DNA from: CAYUJH01 sp964394585
GTDB taxonomy: Bacteria > Bacteroidota > Bacteroidia > Cytophagales > Flammeovirgaceae
Direction: 5' to 3'
DNA: 64,000 nucleotides
Assembly: GCA_964394585.1 (NCBI GenBank)
Contig: CAYMYI010000001.1
Span: 1-64,000 of the forward strand
The translations under genes and the position numbers were made by a program. Below are positions 1 to 9,722 of this stretch, in pieces; the stretch's first letter is position 1; the number at the start of each line of letters is the position of its first letter. The notes beneath the pieces are model-generated. The model was not told where the DNA came from, searched no databases, and was given only the letters and a program-made list of their open reading frames with translations.

Positions 1-1261
1 ATACTGGATGTAATCTTGATCGGTAAGATCCTTGTATATTCCATTGGCAACGAAAATATCTTTCAGTCCATCGTTGTCAAAATCGACAATAAGTGCCCCC
101 CAGCTCCAATCGGTTGCAAACACATTTGCCATACGCCCTACTTCAGAGAATGTCCGGTTCTGCCGATTGAGCTGCAGAGCATTCCGCGTAAATTGCCGGT
201 GATACCCTTTGCTAACATTCAACTGATATTTATCCCAATTTTCAAACGCAGTTTTAGTTTTCATGCGCGCATCGTCTTCGGGTAGCATATCCGTTACAAA
301 TACTTCGGGGAATCCATCATTATTCAGGTCTGCCATATCAGCCCCCATAGAGCTAAGGCTAATTTCGGGCATTTGCTCGGTGATTGATTCTGTAAATGTG
401 CCATCACCGTTGTTCATGTAGAGGTAATCGCGCTCAAAAAAATCGTTGGAAACGTAAATATCTTGCCAGCCATCGCGGTCTACATCGCCAATGGTAACCC
501 CTAGTCCGAAGCCAATCATACTGCCGTAAATACCGGCTTGTTCGCTTACGTCGGTAAAGGTACCTCCGTCGTTTCGGTAGAGCTTATTTCCACCTTCGGG
601 GTCTCGTATTTCGCGTTGCCCCGGACGAATATCATAGCCCCCCACTGGGCGAAATGAATTATTTAAAAGATAGCAATCGAGGTCGCCATCGCGATCATAA
701 TCGAAGAAAGCAGCATGGGTAGAAAGGCCTTTATCGGCGATACCGTATTCTACGGATTTTTCTGTAAAAGTTAAATCGCCGTTGTTTATAAATAATTCGT
801 TATTGCGATTTTCCCCTTCCGGTGTCCCCGATTTACATACGTAGATATCGAGCCATCCATCCGCATTGATATCTACAAAGCTTACACCAGATGACCACAC
901 ACCTTGGCATGCCACACCGGCACGCTCGGTAATATCTTCAAATTGAAAATTTCCTTTATTAAGATAAAGCTTGTTGGGTTGCATATTCCCACAGAGGTAT
1001 ATATCAGGCAGTCCATCGTTGTTGATATCACCTAACCCAACGCCCCCTCCATTGTAAAAGTTACGATACGTGTAGGTATTAAATTCTTCGGAAGAAACTA
1101 GCGTATTAGCAAACTGAATATTGGTATGAGAAGCGGGCATTTGTGTAAATAAGGTTTGCTCTACNNNNNNNNNNGTTTTGCTGTTGGTCAGTACCCTTTC
1201 CGCACCCCAAAAAAAATACTACTGTTAAAAAGTATATATATGCCCTACTACGCCTATCCAT
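1..1261 (-). CDS. VCBS/FG-GAP repeat lipoprotein (CRTAC1-like), partial and interrupted by an assembly gap
   Basis: The minus strand reads through to the left edge of the window, so the C-terminus is missing. The N-terminus (start ATG at 1261) is a lipoprotein signal with lipobox FFLGC, suggesting outer-membrane anchoring. Past the run of Ns, at least six Asp-rich calcium-binding FG-GAP units follow, for example GDINNDGLPDIYLCGNM, FVDINADGWLDIYVC, FFDYDRDGDLDCYLL and MADLNNDGFPEVFVTDM. Full-length homologues are typically around 1,100 residues and often accompany SusC/SusD pairs in Cytophagales. The two halves are in different frames only because the 10-N spacer is arbitrary. The function is probably surface glycan binding; that is inference from the neighbours. 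Confidence 0.85.
1165..1174. other. Assembly gap (10 Ns)
   Basis: Ten consecutive Ns lie inside the VCBS-repeat lipoprotein gene. The upstream frame (start codon at 1261) and the downstream frame (codon beginning at 1164) differ by one base across the Ns, so the true gap length is not 10 or is unknown. Confidence 0.98.
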
Positions 1262-1295
1262 ATTTTTATCAACTGATTTACGTAAAAGTAAAAAG

Positions 1296-1340
1296 GATGA
1301 AAACAAAAGAAAGCAAGCAGTTAAGACCACTTGCTTTCTT
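1296..1340 (-). terminator. Intrinsic terminator after susD
   Basis: A perfect 11-bp inverted repeat (arms 1307-1317 and 1330-1340, AAGAAAGCAAG/CTTGCTTTCTT) with a 12-nt loop lies 22 bp after the susD stop. On the minus strand it is followed by a T-rich stretch (TTTGTTTTC). It separates susD from the downstream VCBS lipoprotein, so expression of that gene probably needs read-through or its own promoter. Confidence 0.75.
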
Positions 1341-1362
1341 TATCAAAGTTTAAGATGCGATT

Positions 1363-2880
1363 TTAGTAACCCGGGTTTTGTTGCAAGTTAGGGTTAGCAT
1401 CTAACTGCGAACGAGGCACCGGGAAAATGTTTACGTGAGGATCTGTTGCAGGTTTTTCCCACCACGGATCATTGTATTTTCCAAAGCGGATAAGGTCAGA
1501 ACGTCTCCATGTTTCAGAGAACATTTCACGTCCACGCTCTGCTAACAAGTTATCTTCGGTTAGTGTGGTGAAAGGAGCTACACCTGCACGCTCACGGATT
1601 TGGTTCACTAACGAAAGTGCTACACCTGTGTTACCCAAACGGAATTCTGCTTCTGCCTTCATTAAGAGAATATCGGAATAACGGAATATAGCGAAATCGT
1701 TGTTCAAGCTTTGCTGAGCACCAGTTTCGAATTGGAATTTTCCAACGCGAGCTCCTTGCTGGCGAAGGGCACGCCCTAAACTAGAGATTTCAGGAGTGAA
1801 GTTTAGTTCAGGACCATCAGGGTCATCAGCTTCTGCAGCACCATCCACTACCGGTGCTCCAGTTGAGGTAAACTGAGGCCCAACAATGAAGTTATTGGCT
1901 TTGCGTAAATCGCCATCTTCGTAAGAATTATAGAACTCTTCTAACGTACAGAACCCATTCCATGGCTGCTCTTGTAGATTGAACGTCCCTTGGCTACCGT
2001 AATGCAACGTCATTTGCGCAAGGTTGAACCCTGTGGCAAATACTTCATCATAAGGGATTGCAAAAATAAACTCAGGAGAACCTTGGTTTTCTGCAATAAA
2101 GTTATCGCTGTAGTTCGATGCTAAGCTGAATCTACCGGAGTTAATGATTTCATCGCAAGCAGCAGAAGCCTTTGCCCATTCAGGAGAACCTTTATATACC
2201 GCGGCATTAAGATATAATTTTGCAAGAATTGCTTGTACTGTGTAGTAGTTCACACGCGCATAAGCAGCCCCTCCTACAGTTTGCGTCAAATCGCCGGCAA
2301 TTGCTGTAAGCTCTTGCTCCAAGAAATTGTAAACTTCAGTGCGCGGACGTGTTGAAGGGTTAGGGTCAGCATCAGCAAAACCGGTTACGATAGGTACATT
2401 ACCATACAAATCGAGTAGCCAATAGTAATATAAGCCACGAAGTCCTTTCAACTCAGCAATAAATGCTGCGCTATTATCTGAAGGAATTTCCTCGAATTGG
2501 GCAATCAAGCGGTTACAAGTACTGATACCTCCAAAGCAAAAGTTCCAACCGTCTCGAATTCTATCGTCATCCAGTGTATAGCCATGTGTATGTAATCTAC
2601 GCCAGTTACCACCGTCGTCCCAGTCGGCACCACGTGTAGGTACTGCCATCTCATCTGAAGTTACTTCTTGCAACGAATATACGTTGGCATTTGTCATCAA
2701 ACCGTATAAGCCAGTGTACCCCGCCCCTAAGGCAGCGACGAATTCTTCTTCTGTATTAAAGAAGTTGTCACTCGTAACTTGATCAAAGACCTCTTCATCT
2801 AAGTCGGTACACGACAAACTGAATAATGTCGTGAAAATCCCGATGAAGGCCATCCTTCCTATTAAATATTTTCTTTTCAT
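1363..2880 (-). CDS. susD: RagB/SusD family nutrient-uptake outer-membrane lipoprotein
   Basis: SusD-type proteins cap a SusC TonB-dependent channel on the cell surface and bind the glycan or other nutrient. The 505-residue product starts with a lipoprotein signal whose lipobox ends SLSC (Cys24). The body has the family's TPR-like helical layout (GLRGLYYYWLLDLYGNVPIVT) and the conserved end with EAEFRLGN, LVNQIRERAGV and RREMF-like text followed by RRSDLIRFGKY. The C-terminus closes with VFPVPRSQLDANPNLQQNPGY, typical of this family. It lies 90 bp downstream of susC on the same strand. The substrate cannot be read from the sequence, and no glycoside hydrolase gene is directly adjacent. Confidence 0.95.
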   Translation of the reverse strand: MKRKYLIGRMAFIGIFTTLFSLSCTDLDEEVFDQVTSDNFFNTEEEFVAALGAGYTGLYGLMTNANVYSLQEVTSDEMAVPTRGADWDDGGNWRRLHTHGYTLDDDRIRDGWNFCFGGISTCNRLIAQFEEIPSDNSAAFIAELKGLRGLYYYWLLDLYGNVPIVTGFADADPNPSTRPRTEVYNFLEQELTAIAGDLTQTVGGAAYARVNYYTVQAILAKLYLNAAVYKGSPEWAKASAACDEIINSGRFSLASNYSDNFIAENQGSPEFIFAIPYDEVFATGFNLAQMTLHYGSQGTFNLQEQPWNGFCTLEEFYNSYEDGDLRKANNFIVGPQFTSTGAPVVDGAAEADDPDGPELNFTPEISSLGRALRQQGARVGKFQFETGAQQSLNNDFAIFRYSDILLMKAEAEFRLGNTGVALSLVNQIRERAGVAPFTTLTEDNLLAERGREMFSETWRRSDLIRFGKYNDPWWEKPATDPHVNIFPVPRSQLDANPNLQQNPGY

Positions 2881-2970
2881 AATTACTGTAAATTTGAAAT
2901 AAACAGGTTAAAATTTATTTGCTAAGTATAGATTACTCAGCTAATTATACCATTTGTTTAAGCCGATTGA

Positions 2971-5922
2971 TTAGAAACTAATATTGGCACCGAACACAAA
3001 GGTACGAGTACGCGCCCAAGTATTTCGACGATCAATACCGGGTGCTAAGATATCGCCGGCATCATCGAAACGCACTTCAGGGTCAGCACCGGTATAATCG
3101 GTGATGTAGAACAAGTTTTGTCCTGAAAGATATAAACGTGCTTTGGTAACCGGAGAGTTTTCTGGTAGCTTGAAGCTATAGCCCAATGTAAAGTTATCCA
3201 AACGGATATATGAAGCATTTTCCACGTGTAAGCTACTGTATCTACCAGTCGTTTCGGTTAGGTTTTCGTTATACAAATCGGTTTTTACCACATTGTATGT
3301 TGCTAACTGAGGTAGTTCGTAGAATGCACGATAGGTATTAACCAAATCGTGTCCAAATGCACCACGTAACAAGAAGTTGAAATCGAAATTCCCGAAAGTG
3401 AATGAGTTAGTTATACCAATTTGGAAGTCGGGCAAACCGTTACCAATTACTTGCTCATCAGCTTCATTAATGGTTCCATCTCCGTTCAAGTCGCGGAATC
3501 TCCAAGTACCATCTTCATTTAATCCGTCGTATACTAAGCCCCAAATTTGTCCAAAAGGTTCACCTTCTGCTATACGAATTAAGTTAGTGTTATTCTGACC
3601 GGGAGAACCTAGGTTAGAGATTAGCTGCTCACCCCCAAAATCAAACTCATCATTTGATAAAGAAGTCAACTCCACATTAAAGGTCGAGAAGTTGACACCA
3701 GGTGTCCACGTGAAGTTTCCGTTATCTACTGCCAAAAAGTTTGCAGCAAACTCAAAACCGTTACTTGTAAACTCCCCTACATTCAAGAATTTACGGTCTG
3801 TAATGTTTGGTGGTACAGGTACTGTTGCATTGTAAATTAAGTCGGTAGTAGTACGGCTGTAGTAATCCATTGTACCCGTTAAGCGGTTATCAAACATCGC
3901 AAAGTCTAAACCGAAGTCAATCTCCGCTTTGGTTTCCCAACCTAGGTCTGGGTTTTCGTTTCTAGCAGGGCTGAAACTTGGTACAAAAGCCCCATCGTAG
4001 AAGAACGTACCACCAGAGACAAGGGTAGACAATGACAAGTAGCTTTCCCCGGGGATTGAACCGGTTACCCCGTAACTAGCACGGAATTTCAAGTTATCCA
4101 CCATTGGGATATCTACTAAGTTACTGATAGTAACCCCTGCACTTACCGCAGGGAAAAGTCCCCATTTGTTGCCATCTCCAAAGCGAGTTGATCCTTCTTG
4201 GCGAGCACTCGCTGAGAAGAAATAAGTACCTTGATAGTTCAAATTAATTCTACCAAAGAAGCCAACTAACTTATAGTTGTTTTTATAGCTAAACACATCG
4301 CCCAAACCATTATCGAAATCTAGTGCGGCACCTAAGTTGTTATAGCTAAATGCATCGGTCAAGAAATTACCGGCGGTAGCTCCATGCCCCTCAAACACAA
4401 ATTCTTGGTATGAATATCCACCTAATAACGATAGGTTCACATCGCCAAAAGTCTTGTCGTAGTTTAAGGTAGCTTCGAATAGTTCGTTGAAACTTTCGTC
4501 GGTTCTGCGCTGTGCACGCCCTAAGCCGTTTGCAGCTCTGCCGTCTGGGCCATTCCAAAATGCTTCTTTGCTAATATACCACCCGTTGAAATTGTTCTCT
4601 GTTTGCGTACCATAACGTACTGTTGCACGTAAACCTTCTACAATATCGTAATCGGCTTGAAACGCCATATTCAAAATTTTGCGTTTCCCTTCATTAACGT
4701 TTTGCTCTAACATAGCCACAGGGTTGAAGTAATCGAAAAGAGGCTTTTCGAAGTACCCACCAAATGGAGCAAACTCAGGGTCATCTGAACGAACAGGTGC
4801 TGTTGGATTATAGATAGCAGCGTAGCGGAATGCTTGATCGAATCCGAAATCAGAATTACGAGTGGTAACCGCCAAGTTTGTAGTTAGCGTTAACTTATCA
4901 TTCAAGGCTTTTTGAGTCAAATTTAAACGCCCATTTAATTGACGGAATCCGCTATTGATAGAAACCCCATCAATTGCACGATAATTCATCGAAGCACGAT
5001 AGGTTGTTTTCTCTGTACCGCCTGAGAGTGCCAAGTTGTGTACATGCGAAATCGCAGTTCTTGTGATTTCATCATACCAATCTGTATCGGCGCCTTCGTC
5101 AACAGCAACATTACCGGGGCGGCTCAAAAACTCATCACGATCCATCACCTGTACTGTTCTTGCTACATTTTCTGCCGAAACATAGCCGTTGTAGTCCACC
5201 TTTGTTCTTCCGGCTTTTCCTTGTTTGGTAGTTACCAAAATTACCCCGGCAGAACCCCGAGTACCATAAATTGCAGCAGCTGAACCATCTTTCAAGATAT
5301 CAATAGTCTCGATATCATTAGGGTCAACACTATTCAAATCGGCGCCAATCACTCCATCGATTACAATGAGAGGGCTTGTGTTTTGCCCTACCGTAGAAAG
5401 TCCACGAAGACGGATGTTAAAACCGCCACTTGGGTTACTACCCGCACGAGCGATTGTTAAGCCGGCTACTTTACCTTGTAATAGTTGCGACACATCGTTT
5501 ACGTTACCACCGTTGAAATCTTCAGAACTAATACTGGCTACCGAACTGGTGATTTCTTTCTTATCCTGTGTTCCATAGCCTACAACCACTACTTCAGAGA
5601 GTGTTTCCACATCAATTTCCATCTGAATGTTGATTGTGGACTGTCCGCCAATTTCAACTTCTTTGGGTAAATACCCTACATAGCTAAAAATTAGCGTAGT
5701 TGCGCCAGAAGGCACATTTAACCGATAGTTTCCATCGAAATCGGTAGTCGTTCCTGTTGTAGTTCCTTTAAAAACCACACTCACCCCTGGTAGGGGTTCG
5801 CCATTTTCATCGGTTACATTACCGTTTACCGTACCTTGTGCGTAGGCAAACCAAGTAATCCCGAAGCACCACAGCAATGCCAAGGAGAACCTTAGAAATC
5901 TGTAATTTTTCCTCATTTTCAT
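2971..5922 (-). CDS. susC: SusC/RagA family TonB-linked outer-membrane protein
   Basis: This is the outer-membrane channel partner of SusD. The 983-residue product has a signal peptide ending near AYAQG, then a carboxypeptidase-regulatory-like domain (about 30-110; GNVTDENGEPLPGVSVVFKG), a TonB-box-like VVVVGYGTQDKKE, a plug domain with the SusC signature (IETIDILKDGSAAAIYGTRG then SAGVILVTTKQGK), and a beta-barrel ending in Phe (GANISF). The length is normal for the family. It precedes susD, forming a standard pair. I did not find a convincing TTG/TAnnTTTG promoter in the 590 bp upstream. No N-terminal extension to interact with an anti-sigma factor is present. Confidence 0.95.
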   Translation of the reverse strand: MKMRKNYRFLRFSLALLWCFGITWFAYAQGTVNGNVTDENGEPLPGVSVVFKGTTTGTTTDFDGNYRLNVPSGATTLIFSYVGYLPKEVEIGGQSTINIQMEIDVETLSEVVVVGYGTQDKKEITSSVASISSEDFNGGNVNDVSQLLQGKVAGLTIARAGSNPSGGFNIRLRGLSTVGQNTSPLIVIDGVIGADLNSVDPNDIETIDILKDGSAAAIYGTRGSAGVILVTTKQGKAGRTKVDYNGYVSAENVARTVQVMDRDEFLSRPGNVAVDEGADTDWYDEITRTAISHVHNLALSGGTEKTTYRASMNYRAIDGVSINSGFRQLNGRLNLTQKALNDKLTLTTNLAVTTRNSDFGFDQAFRYAAIYNPTAPVRSDDPEFAPFGGYFEKPLFDYFNPVAMLEQNVNEGKRKILNMAFQADYDIVEGLRATVRYGTQTENNFNGWYISKEAFWNGPDGRAANGLGRAQRRTDESFNELFEATLNYDKTFGDVNLSLLGGYSYQEFVFEGHGATAGNFLTDAFSYNNLGAALDFDNGLGDVFSYKNNYKLVGFFGRINLNYQGTYFFSASARQEGSTRFGDGNKWGLFPAVSAGVTISNLVDIPMVDNLKFRASYGVTGSIPGESYLSLSTLVSGGTFFYDGAFVPSFSPARNENPDLGWETKAEIDFGLDFAMFDNRLTGTMDYYSRTTTDLIYNATVPVPPNITDRKFLNVGEFTSNGFEFAANFLAVDNGNFTWTPGVNFSTFNVELTSLSNDEFDFGGEQLISNLGSPGQNNTNLIRIAEGEPFGQIWGLVYDGLNEDGTWRFRDLNGDGTINEADEQVIGNGLPDFQIGITNSFTFGNFDFNFLLRGAFGHDLVNTYRAFYELPQLATYNVVKTDLYNENLTETTGRYSSLHVENASYIRLDNFTLGYSFKLPENSPVTKARLYLSGQNLFYITDYTGADPEVRFDDAGDILAPGIDRRNTWARTRTFVFGANISF

Positions 5923-6391
5923 GCTTGTTTAAAGTTTAAAATGTAGAGAGAGAGTATATAAGTAAACATTTACCCTATCGGATAAAGAAACTGATATGCG
6001 ATTTAAAAAATAGGCCATAAGACTTGCTCACAAAGGGGAATACCGCAAAAGAATGGGTCTATGAGCAACAGAGAAGGATGTAAGCGTTGTAGTTTCCATT
6101 TTCATATTATTTTGTGATAGTAGGGTACATCACATATAAAGCGTAACATAAGCTTAATATGTTAGTAAATCTAAAATAAGTAGAATTCTAAAAAATTCAA
6201 TATTCTTTCCTTAATAAAATTATGAAATAGCGGATAATTATCCTTGCAATCGGTTGCATAAATCGAAAATTTTCTTCTGGCCTACTCGCCTTATACAATA
6301 CCACACCGAAATGCGTACATCCGTTTGCTTTATGTATGAAATCGATGGAGTTTGTGATTCGCCTATGCATTGTTGAATTAGTTAAGTGGAC

Positions 6392-6425
6392 TTGCCTGTT
6401 ATTTTGTAGAGCCTATTTATATTTG
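6392..6425 (+). promoter_or_regulatory. Bacteroidota-type promoter for the Crp/Fnr gene
   Basis: TTG at 6392-6394 is followed after 23 bp by TATATTTG at 6418-6425, an exact match to the Bacteroidota -7 consensus TAnnTTTG. Reported spacings of 17-23 bp make this plausible. The predicted start near 6431 lies 82 bp before the ATG at 6513. Confidence 0.5.
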
Positions 6426-6431
6426 AGATAA

Positions 6432-6484
6432 ACACTTCTCTTTAAGGATAGTGAATTCTCTATCCGCTTTCCACGTTTAAGTGT
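6432..6484 (+). promoter_or_regulatory. Nested inverted repeats in the crp leader
   Basis: Two nested complementary pairs fall between the predicted transcription start and the ATG: outer ACACTT/AAGTGT (6432-6437, 6479-6484) and inner GGATAG/CTATCC (6446-6451, 6460-6465). They could fold as a leader stem-loop or reflect operator half-sites; the short arms make either reading tentative. Confidence 0.3.
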
Positions 6485-6512
6485 CTAAGAAAAAACATCT
6501 ATAACTCGCACT

Positions 6513-7190
6513 ATGTCAGAGAAAAGTATTTGGTTTCTTGAAGAAGTAGACTTGTACCGGCTTCTGTGCCCACATAAAATGGAAGATTTACAACAATGTT
6601 GCGCACATCAATTCTTACACTTCTCAAAAGGGGACTTCATCTATTTACAAGAAGATGCCGCAAGACATGTGTATCTTTTAGCAGACGGAAAAGTGAAAAT
6701 TGGGGCATATAGCACTGATGGTAACGAAACTATCAAGGCAATTTTAACCAAAGGCGATTTATTTGGGGAATTGGCTCTGGTTGGCGAAAACAACCGAAGC
6801 GACTTTGCCCAGGCAATCAACGACGTTACCGTATGTTTGCTCACTGTAGAATCGATGCATGAACTACTAAGAAACCATAAAACTCTTAGTTTGAAACTTC
6901 TCAAGCTAATGGGCATGCGTATTAAACGCCTAGAACGAAAAGTAGAATCGCTAGTTTTTAAAGATTCGCGCATACGCATTATTGAGTTTCTAAAAGAGAT
7001 GGCTGAAGAAAAAGGGGTTAAGGTAGGCAGCGAAACTATGATTAAACTTTCGCTTACCCATAAAGAGATTGCCTTGCTGACTGCTACTTCGCGGCAAACG
7101 GTAACCACTACTTTCAACGATTTGCGCAATCAGAACTTAATCAATTTCAATCGAAAGCAAATTCTCATCCGCGATGTCGCCAAGCTGTAG
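6513..7190 (+). CDS. Crp/Fnr family transcriptional regulator
   Basis: The 225-residue protein has an N-terminal cyclic-nucleotide-binding beta-roll (about 30-120; GDFIYLQEDAARHVYLLADG, then GDLFGELALVG), the long dimerisation helix (about 125-150) and a C-terminal winged helix with recognition helix LTHKEIALLTATSRQTVTTT (about 183-202). The FGELALVG motif resembles cAMP-binding proteins, although the usual Arg-Ser/Thr after it is not clearly present. There are no Fnr-type cysteine clusters. It is divergent from susC/D and convergent with glpK (15 bp between stops), so it might control either neighbour; this is inference. Confidence 0.9.
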   Translation: MSEKSIWFLEEVDLYRLLCPHKMEDLQQCCAHQFLHFSKGDFIYLQEDAARHVYLLADGKVKIGAYSTDGNETIKAILTKGDLFGELALVGENNRSDFAQAINDVTVCLLTVESMHELLRNHKTLSLKLLKLMGMRIKRLERKVESLVFKDSRIRIIEFLKEMAEEKGVKVGSETMIKLSLTHKEIALLTATSRQTVTTTFNDLRNQNLINFNRKQILIRDVAKL

Positions 7191-7205
7191 AAAATTTACC
7201 AAAGG

Positions 7206-8696
7206 CTATTGCATCTCTTTTTCCCAACCCATACAACGCTTTACTGCCGCTTGCCACCCTTTGTATAACGTATCTCGCCGGGGTTTATCCATAGTGGGAG
7301 TAAATGTTGTATCAATACGGCGCTTGCGTATAATTTCATTTTGTTGCCAAACTTGTGTAGTAATTCCTGCAAGGTAGGCAGCTCCAGTGGCTGTGCTTTC
7401 TACGGAAGCAGGGCGCTCTACAGGTACTCCTAAAATATCGGCCTGAAACTGCATCATTAAATTATTGGCAGCCGCTCCTCCATCTACTTTCAGCATCTGA
7501 AGTATTAGTTTTGAGTCTTGTTCCATTGCTTGCAACACATCGCGCGTTTGGTATGCAAGAGCATCGAGCGTTGCCTTGGTAATATCTGCCTGTGTAGTTC
7601 CGCGGGTAAGCCCAAAAATGGCACCTCTTGCATACATATCCCAATAGGGAGCACCTAATCCAGCAAATGCCGGTACTACATATACGCCATGACCTTCGGC
7701 TGCTTGTGCAGCCAAAGCTTCAGAAGCAGGTGCGCTTTCTATAATTTTTAGCCCATCGCGCAGCCACTGTATCGCCGCACCGGCTATAAAAATACTGCCT
7801 TCAAGTGCATACTCCACCGCTCCGTTTACTCCCCATGCAATGGTGGTTAGTAGACCATTCTTTGAAAAGACGGGTTCCTCACCTGTATTCATCAACATGA
7901 AACAGCCCGTGCCGTAGGTATTTTTAGCCATTCCTGGTTCAAAACAGGCTTGTCCAAAAAGTGCTGCTTGTTGGTCGCCTGCTACCCCTGCAATCGGAAT
8001 TTTGTGCCCTTCATATTCCCAATACCCAAAAACAGAAGCAGAAGGCTGCACGGTAGGTAGCATCGAAGTGGGCACTTCAAGCTCTTTGCATAGTGGTTCC
8101 TCCCATTGTAATGTTTTAATGTTAAATAACATCGTACGCGAGGCATTGGTGTAATCAGTTACGAATCGCTCCCCTTGGGTCAGTTTCCAAATCAGCCATG
8201 TATCTACCGTACCCATAGCGAGTTCACCCTTTTCAGCTAGAGCTCGGGCTCCTTCAACATGCTCTAAAATCCACATGGTTTTGGTGGCAGAGAAGTAAGA
8301 ATCAACCACTAAGCCGGTGGTTTTTCGAATGCTTTCTTCAAGCCCTCCCCGCTTCTTTAGCGTTTCGCAAATTGGGGCAGTGCGTTTGTCTTGCCAAACG
8401 ATGGCATTGTACACCGGCTTACCGGTTTTCTTATTCCACACAATGGTGGTTTCTCGTTGGTTTGTTATGCCTATCGCTTTGATTTGGAGTGGGCTAAGCT
8501 GATTTTTAGCGATAAGTTGCTCTAATACATCCCGCTGCGATTGCCAAATTTCGTCGGGGTTGTGTTCTACCCAACCTGGCTTTGGGAAATATTGGGTAAA
8601 CTCTTGTTGGGTAAGGTCTATTAACTTTCCTTGCGTATCGAATAGTACAGCTCTTGAACTGGTAGTTCCTTGATCTAGCGCAATGATATATTCCAT
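7206..8696 (-). CDS. glpK: Glycerol kinase
   Basis: The product phosphorylates glycerol to sn-glycerol 3-phosphate with ATP in the cytoplasm. I start it at the ATG at 8696 (MEYIIALDQGTTSSR), which gives 496 residues, close to the 500 of characterised GlpK; the open frame extends further upstream but into the preceding kinase gene. FGGY-family features include the phosphate loop DQGTTSSR, the glycerol-binding TNQRETT and WQDKRT segments, the catalytic Asp in GVAGDQQAALFGQ, and AFAGLGAPYWD. It is the last gene of a three-gene operon, 34 bp behind a PfkB kinase. No glpF or glpD is nearby, which is unusual. Confidence 0.95.
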   Translation of the reverse strand: MEYIIALDQGTTSSRAVLFDTQGKLIDLTQQEFTQYFPKPGWVEHNPDEIWQSQRDVLEQLIAKNQLSPLQIKAIGITNQRETTIVWNKKTGKPVYNAIVWQDKRTAPICETLKKRGGLEESIRKTTGLVVDSYFSATKTMWILEHVEGARALAEKGELAMGTVDTWLIWKLTQGERFVTDYTNASRTMLFNIKTLQWEEPLCKELEVPTSMLPTVQPSASVFGYWEYEGHKIPIAGVAGDQQAALFGQACFEPGMAKNTYGTGCFMLMNTGEEPVFSKNGLLTTIAWGVNGAVEYALEGSIFIAGAAIQWLRDGLKIIESAPASEALAAQAAEGHGVYVVPAFAGLGAPYWDMYARGAIFGLTRGTTQADITKATLDALAYQTRDVLQAMEQDSKLILQMLKVDGGAAANNLMMQFQADILGVPVERPASVESTATGAAYLAGITTQVWQQNEIIRKRRIDTTFTPTMDKPRRDTLYKGWQAAVKRCMGWEKEMQ

Positions 8697-8730
8697 ACTT
8701 ACTAGTTTAATGTTAACATAGTGATGAGGT

Positions 8731-9696
8731 TTACTCTTCGAGGACTTTTCGATCGAGCCCAGGAGGTAATGGCCCTTGGTACGATAGCTTAATACTCGCC
8801 AGTTTGCTTCCTTCTTGGGCACATTGTTCAATACTTTTTCCTGAAAGCCAAGCCCCTAAGAATGCTGCCCAGTAGGTATCGCCACTGCCGGTACTATCAC
8901 CCAAGCGTTCAGGCGGTGTAGCTGGTATAAATACAGGTTCTTCGTCCGGGTTTCCCGAAACCATACTACCATCTTTCCCAAAAGTAAGCGCTACTACTTT
9001 TGCTCCCCACTCGTGAAAACGCTGAATGGCTGTCTTTTTTCCGAGGTTTTCATTAGGGAATAAATTAATTACATCTTCTTGCCCAACTTTCACTAGCGGA
9101 TTTAAAGCGCAGAAATCTTTGACCAACCGAACAGCTTCTCTAGGATGCGCCCAATTTTTGGGCGAAAATTTCACGTTTAAGCTGAGCGGAATATTGGCTT
9201 CTTTTGCTTTATTAGCCAATTGCATTACCACGGTTTGAGCGGGTCTGCGGCTCAGTGCAAAACAGGTAGAATGAAAAAGTTTGATTCGCTGAAATACCTC
9301 GTCGGGGACTTGTTTGGCGTCAAGCTGCTTATCGGCCATTCGGTAGGCAAGCCAATCGGCTTGCCCCAAACTACGCGATATCATCACCAACGACGTAGGA
9401 AATGCATCCTTCCGTTCGATAAACTGGGTATCTACACCTACATCGGTAAGGGTTTCTAACAGATAATCACCAAGGTAGTCTTCTCCAATGGAGGCTACTA
9501 ATGCCGTTTTATACCCCAATTTAGCCATATTGCACACCAGATTGGCAGCACTACCTCCTTGGAAGCGTTGAAACTCACTGGTATCGCCTAGGTGATTGGC
9601 AACATCTTGCCCAATTAAATCAATCAACAATGCCCCCACCGCTAATACGTCGTACTCGCCTTTGTAAAGTTGAGTTTCACCTGTTACAGTTTCCAT
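8731..9696 (-). CDS. PfkB family sugar/nucleoside kinase
   Basis: This 321-residue ribokinase-superfamily enzyme has the glycine-rich substrate motif QGGSAANLVCNMAKLG (about 46-61) and the C-terminal PfkB signature GDSTGSGDTYWAAF with catalytic Asp273. The start chosen is the ATG at 9696 (METVTGETQL), 26 bp after the symporter stop; the longer open frame overlaps the symporter gene. The overall pattern (YDVLAVGALLIDL, PTSLVMI) is like the adenosine/fructokinase branch, but the exact substrate cannot be assigned. It is sandwiched between a Na+/solute symporter and glycerol kinase, which suggests phosphorylation of an imported sugar or polyol. Confidence 0.9.
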   Translation of the reverse strand: METVTGETQLYKGEYDVLAVGALLIDLIGQDVANHLGDTSEFQRFQGGSAANLVCNMAKLGYKTALVASIGEDYLGDYLLETLTDVGVDTQFIERKDAFPTSLVMISRSLGQADWLAYRMADKQLDAKQVPDEVFQRIKLFHSTCFALSRRPAQTVVMQLANKAKEANIPLSLNVKFSPKNWAHPREAVRLVKDFCALNPLVKVGQEDVINLFPNENLGKKTAIQRFHEWGAKVVALTFGKDGSMVSGNPDEEPVFIPATPPERLGDSTGSGDTYWAAFLGAWLSGKSIEQCAQEGSKLASIKLSYQGPLPPGLDRKVLEE

Positions 9697-9722
9697 ATTT
9701 ACAGTATCTCGTTTATGCCGTT

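Larger units (their letters stand above)
5923..6512. other. Divergent regulatory region between susC and a Crp/Fnr gene
   Basis: This 590-bp AT-rich stretch contains no supported gene. It must hold the promoter for susC (minus strand), which I could not locate, and the promoter and leader of the Crp/Fnr gene (plus strand), which are listed separately. A short inverted repeat GAATT-N6-AATTC lies near 6183-6198. Confidence 0.6.

Noticed and set aside
1165..1174. Apparent frameshift in the VCBS lipoprotein gene
   Set aside because: It coincides exactly with a 10-N assembly spacer, so the frame change carries no biological information.
6641..7129. 162-codon ORF antisense to the Crp/Fnr gene
   Set aside because: It lies wholly inside a clearly coding gene and is a Ser/Arg-rich shadow frame.
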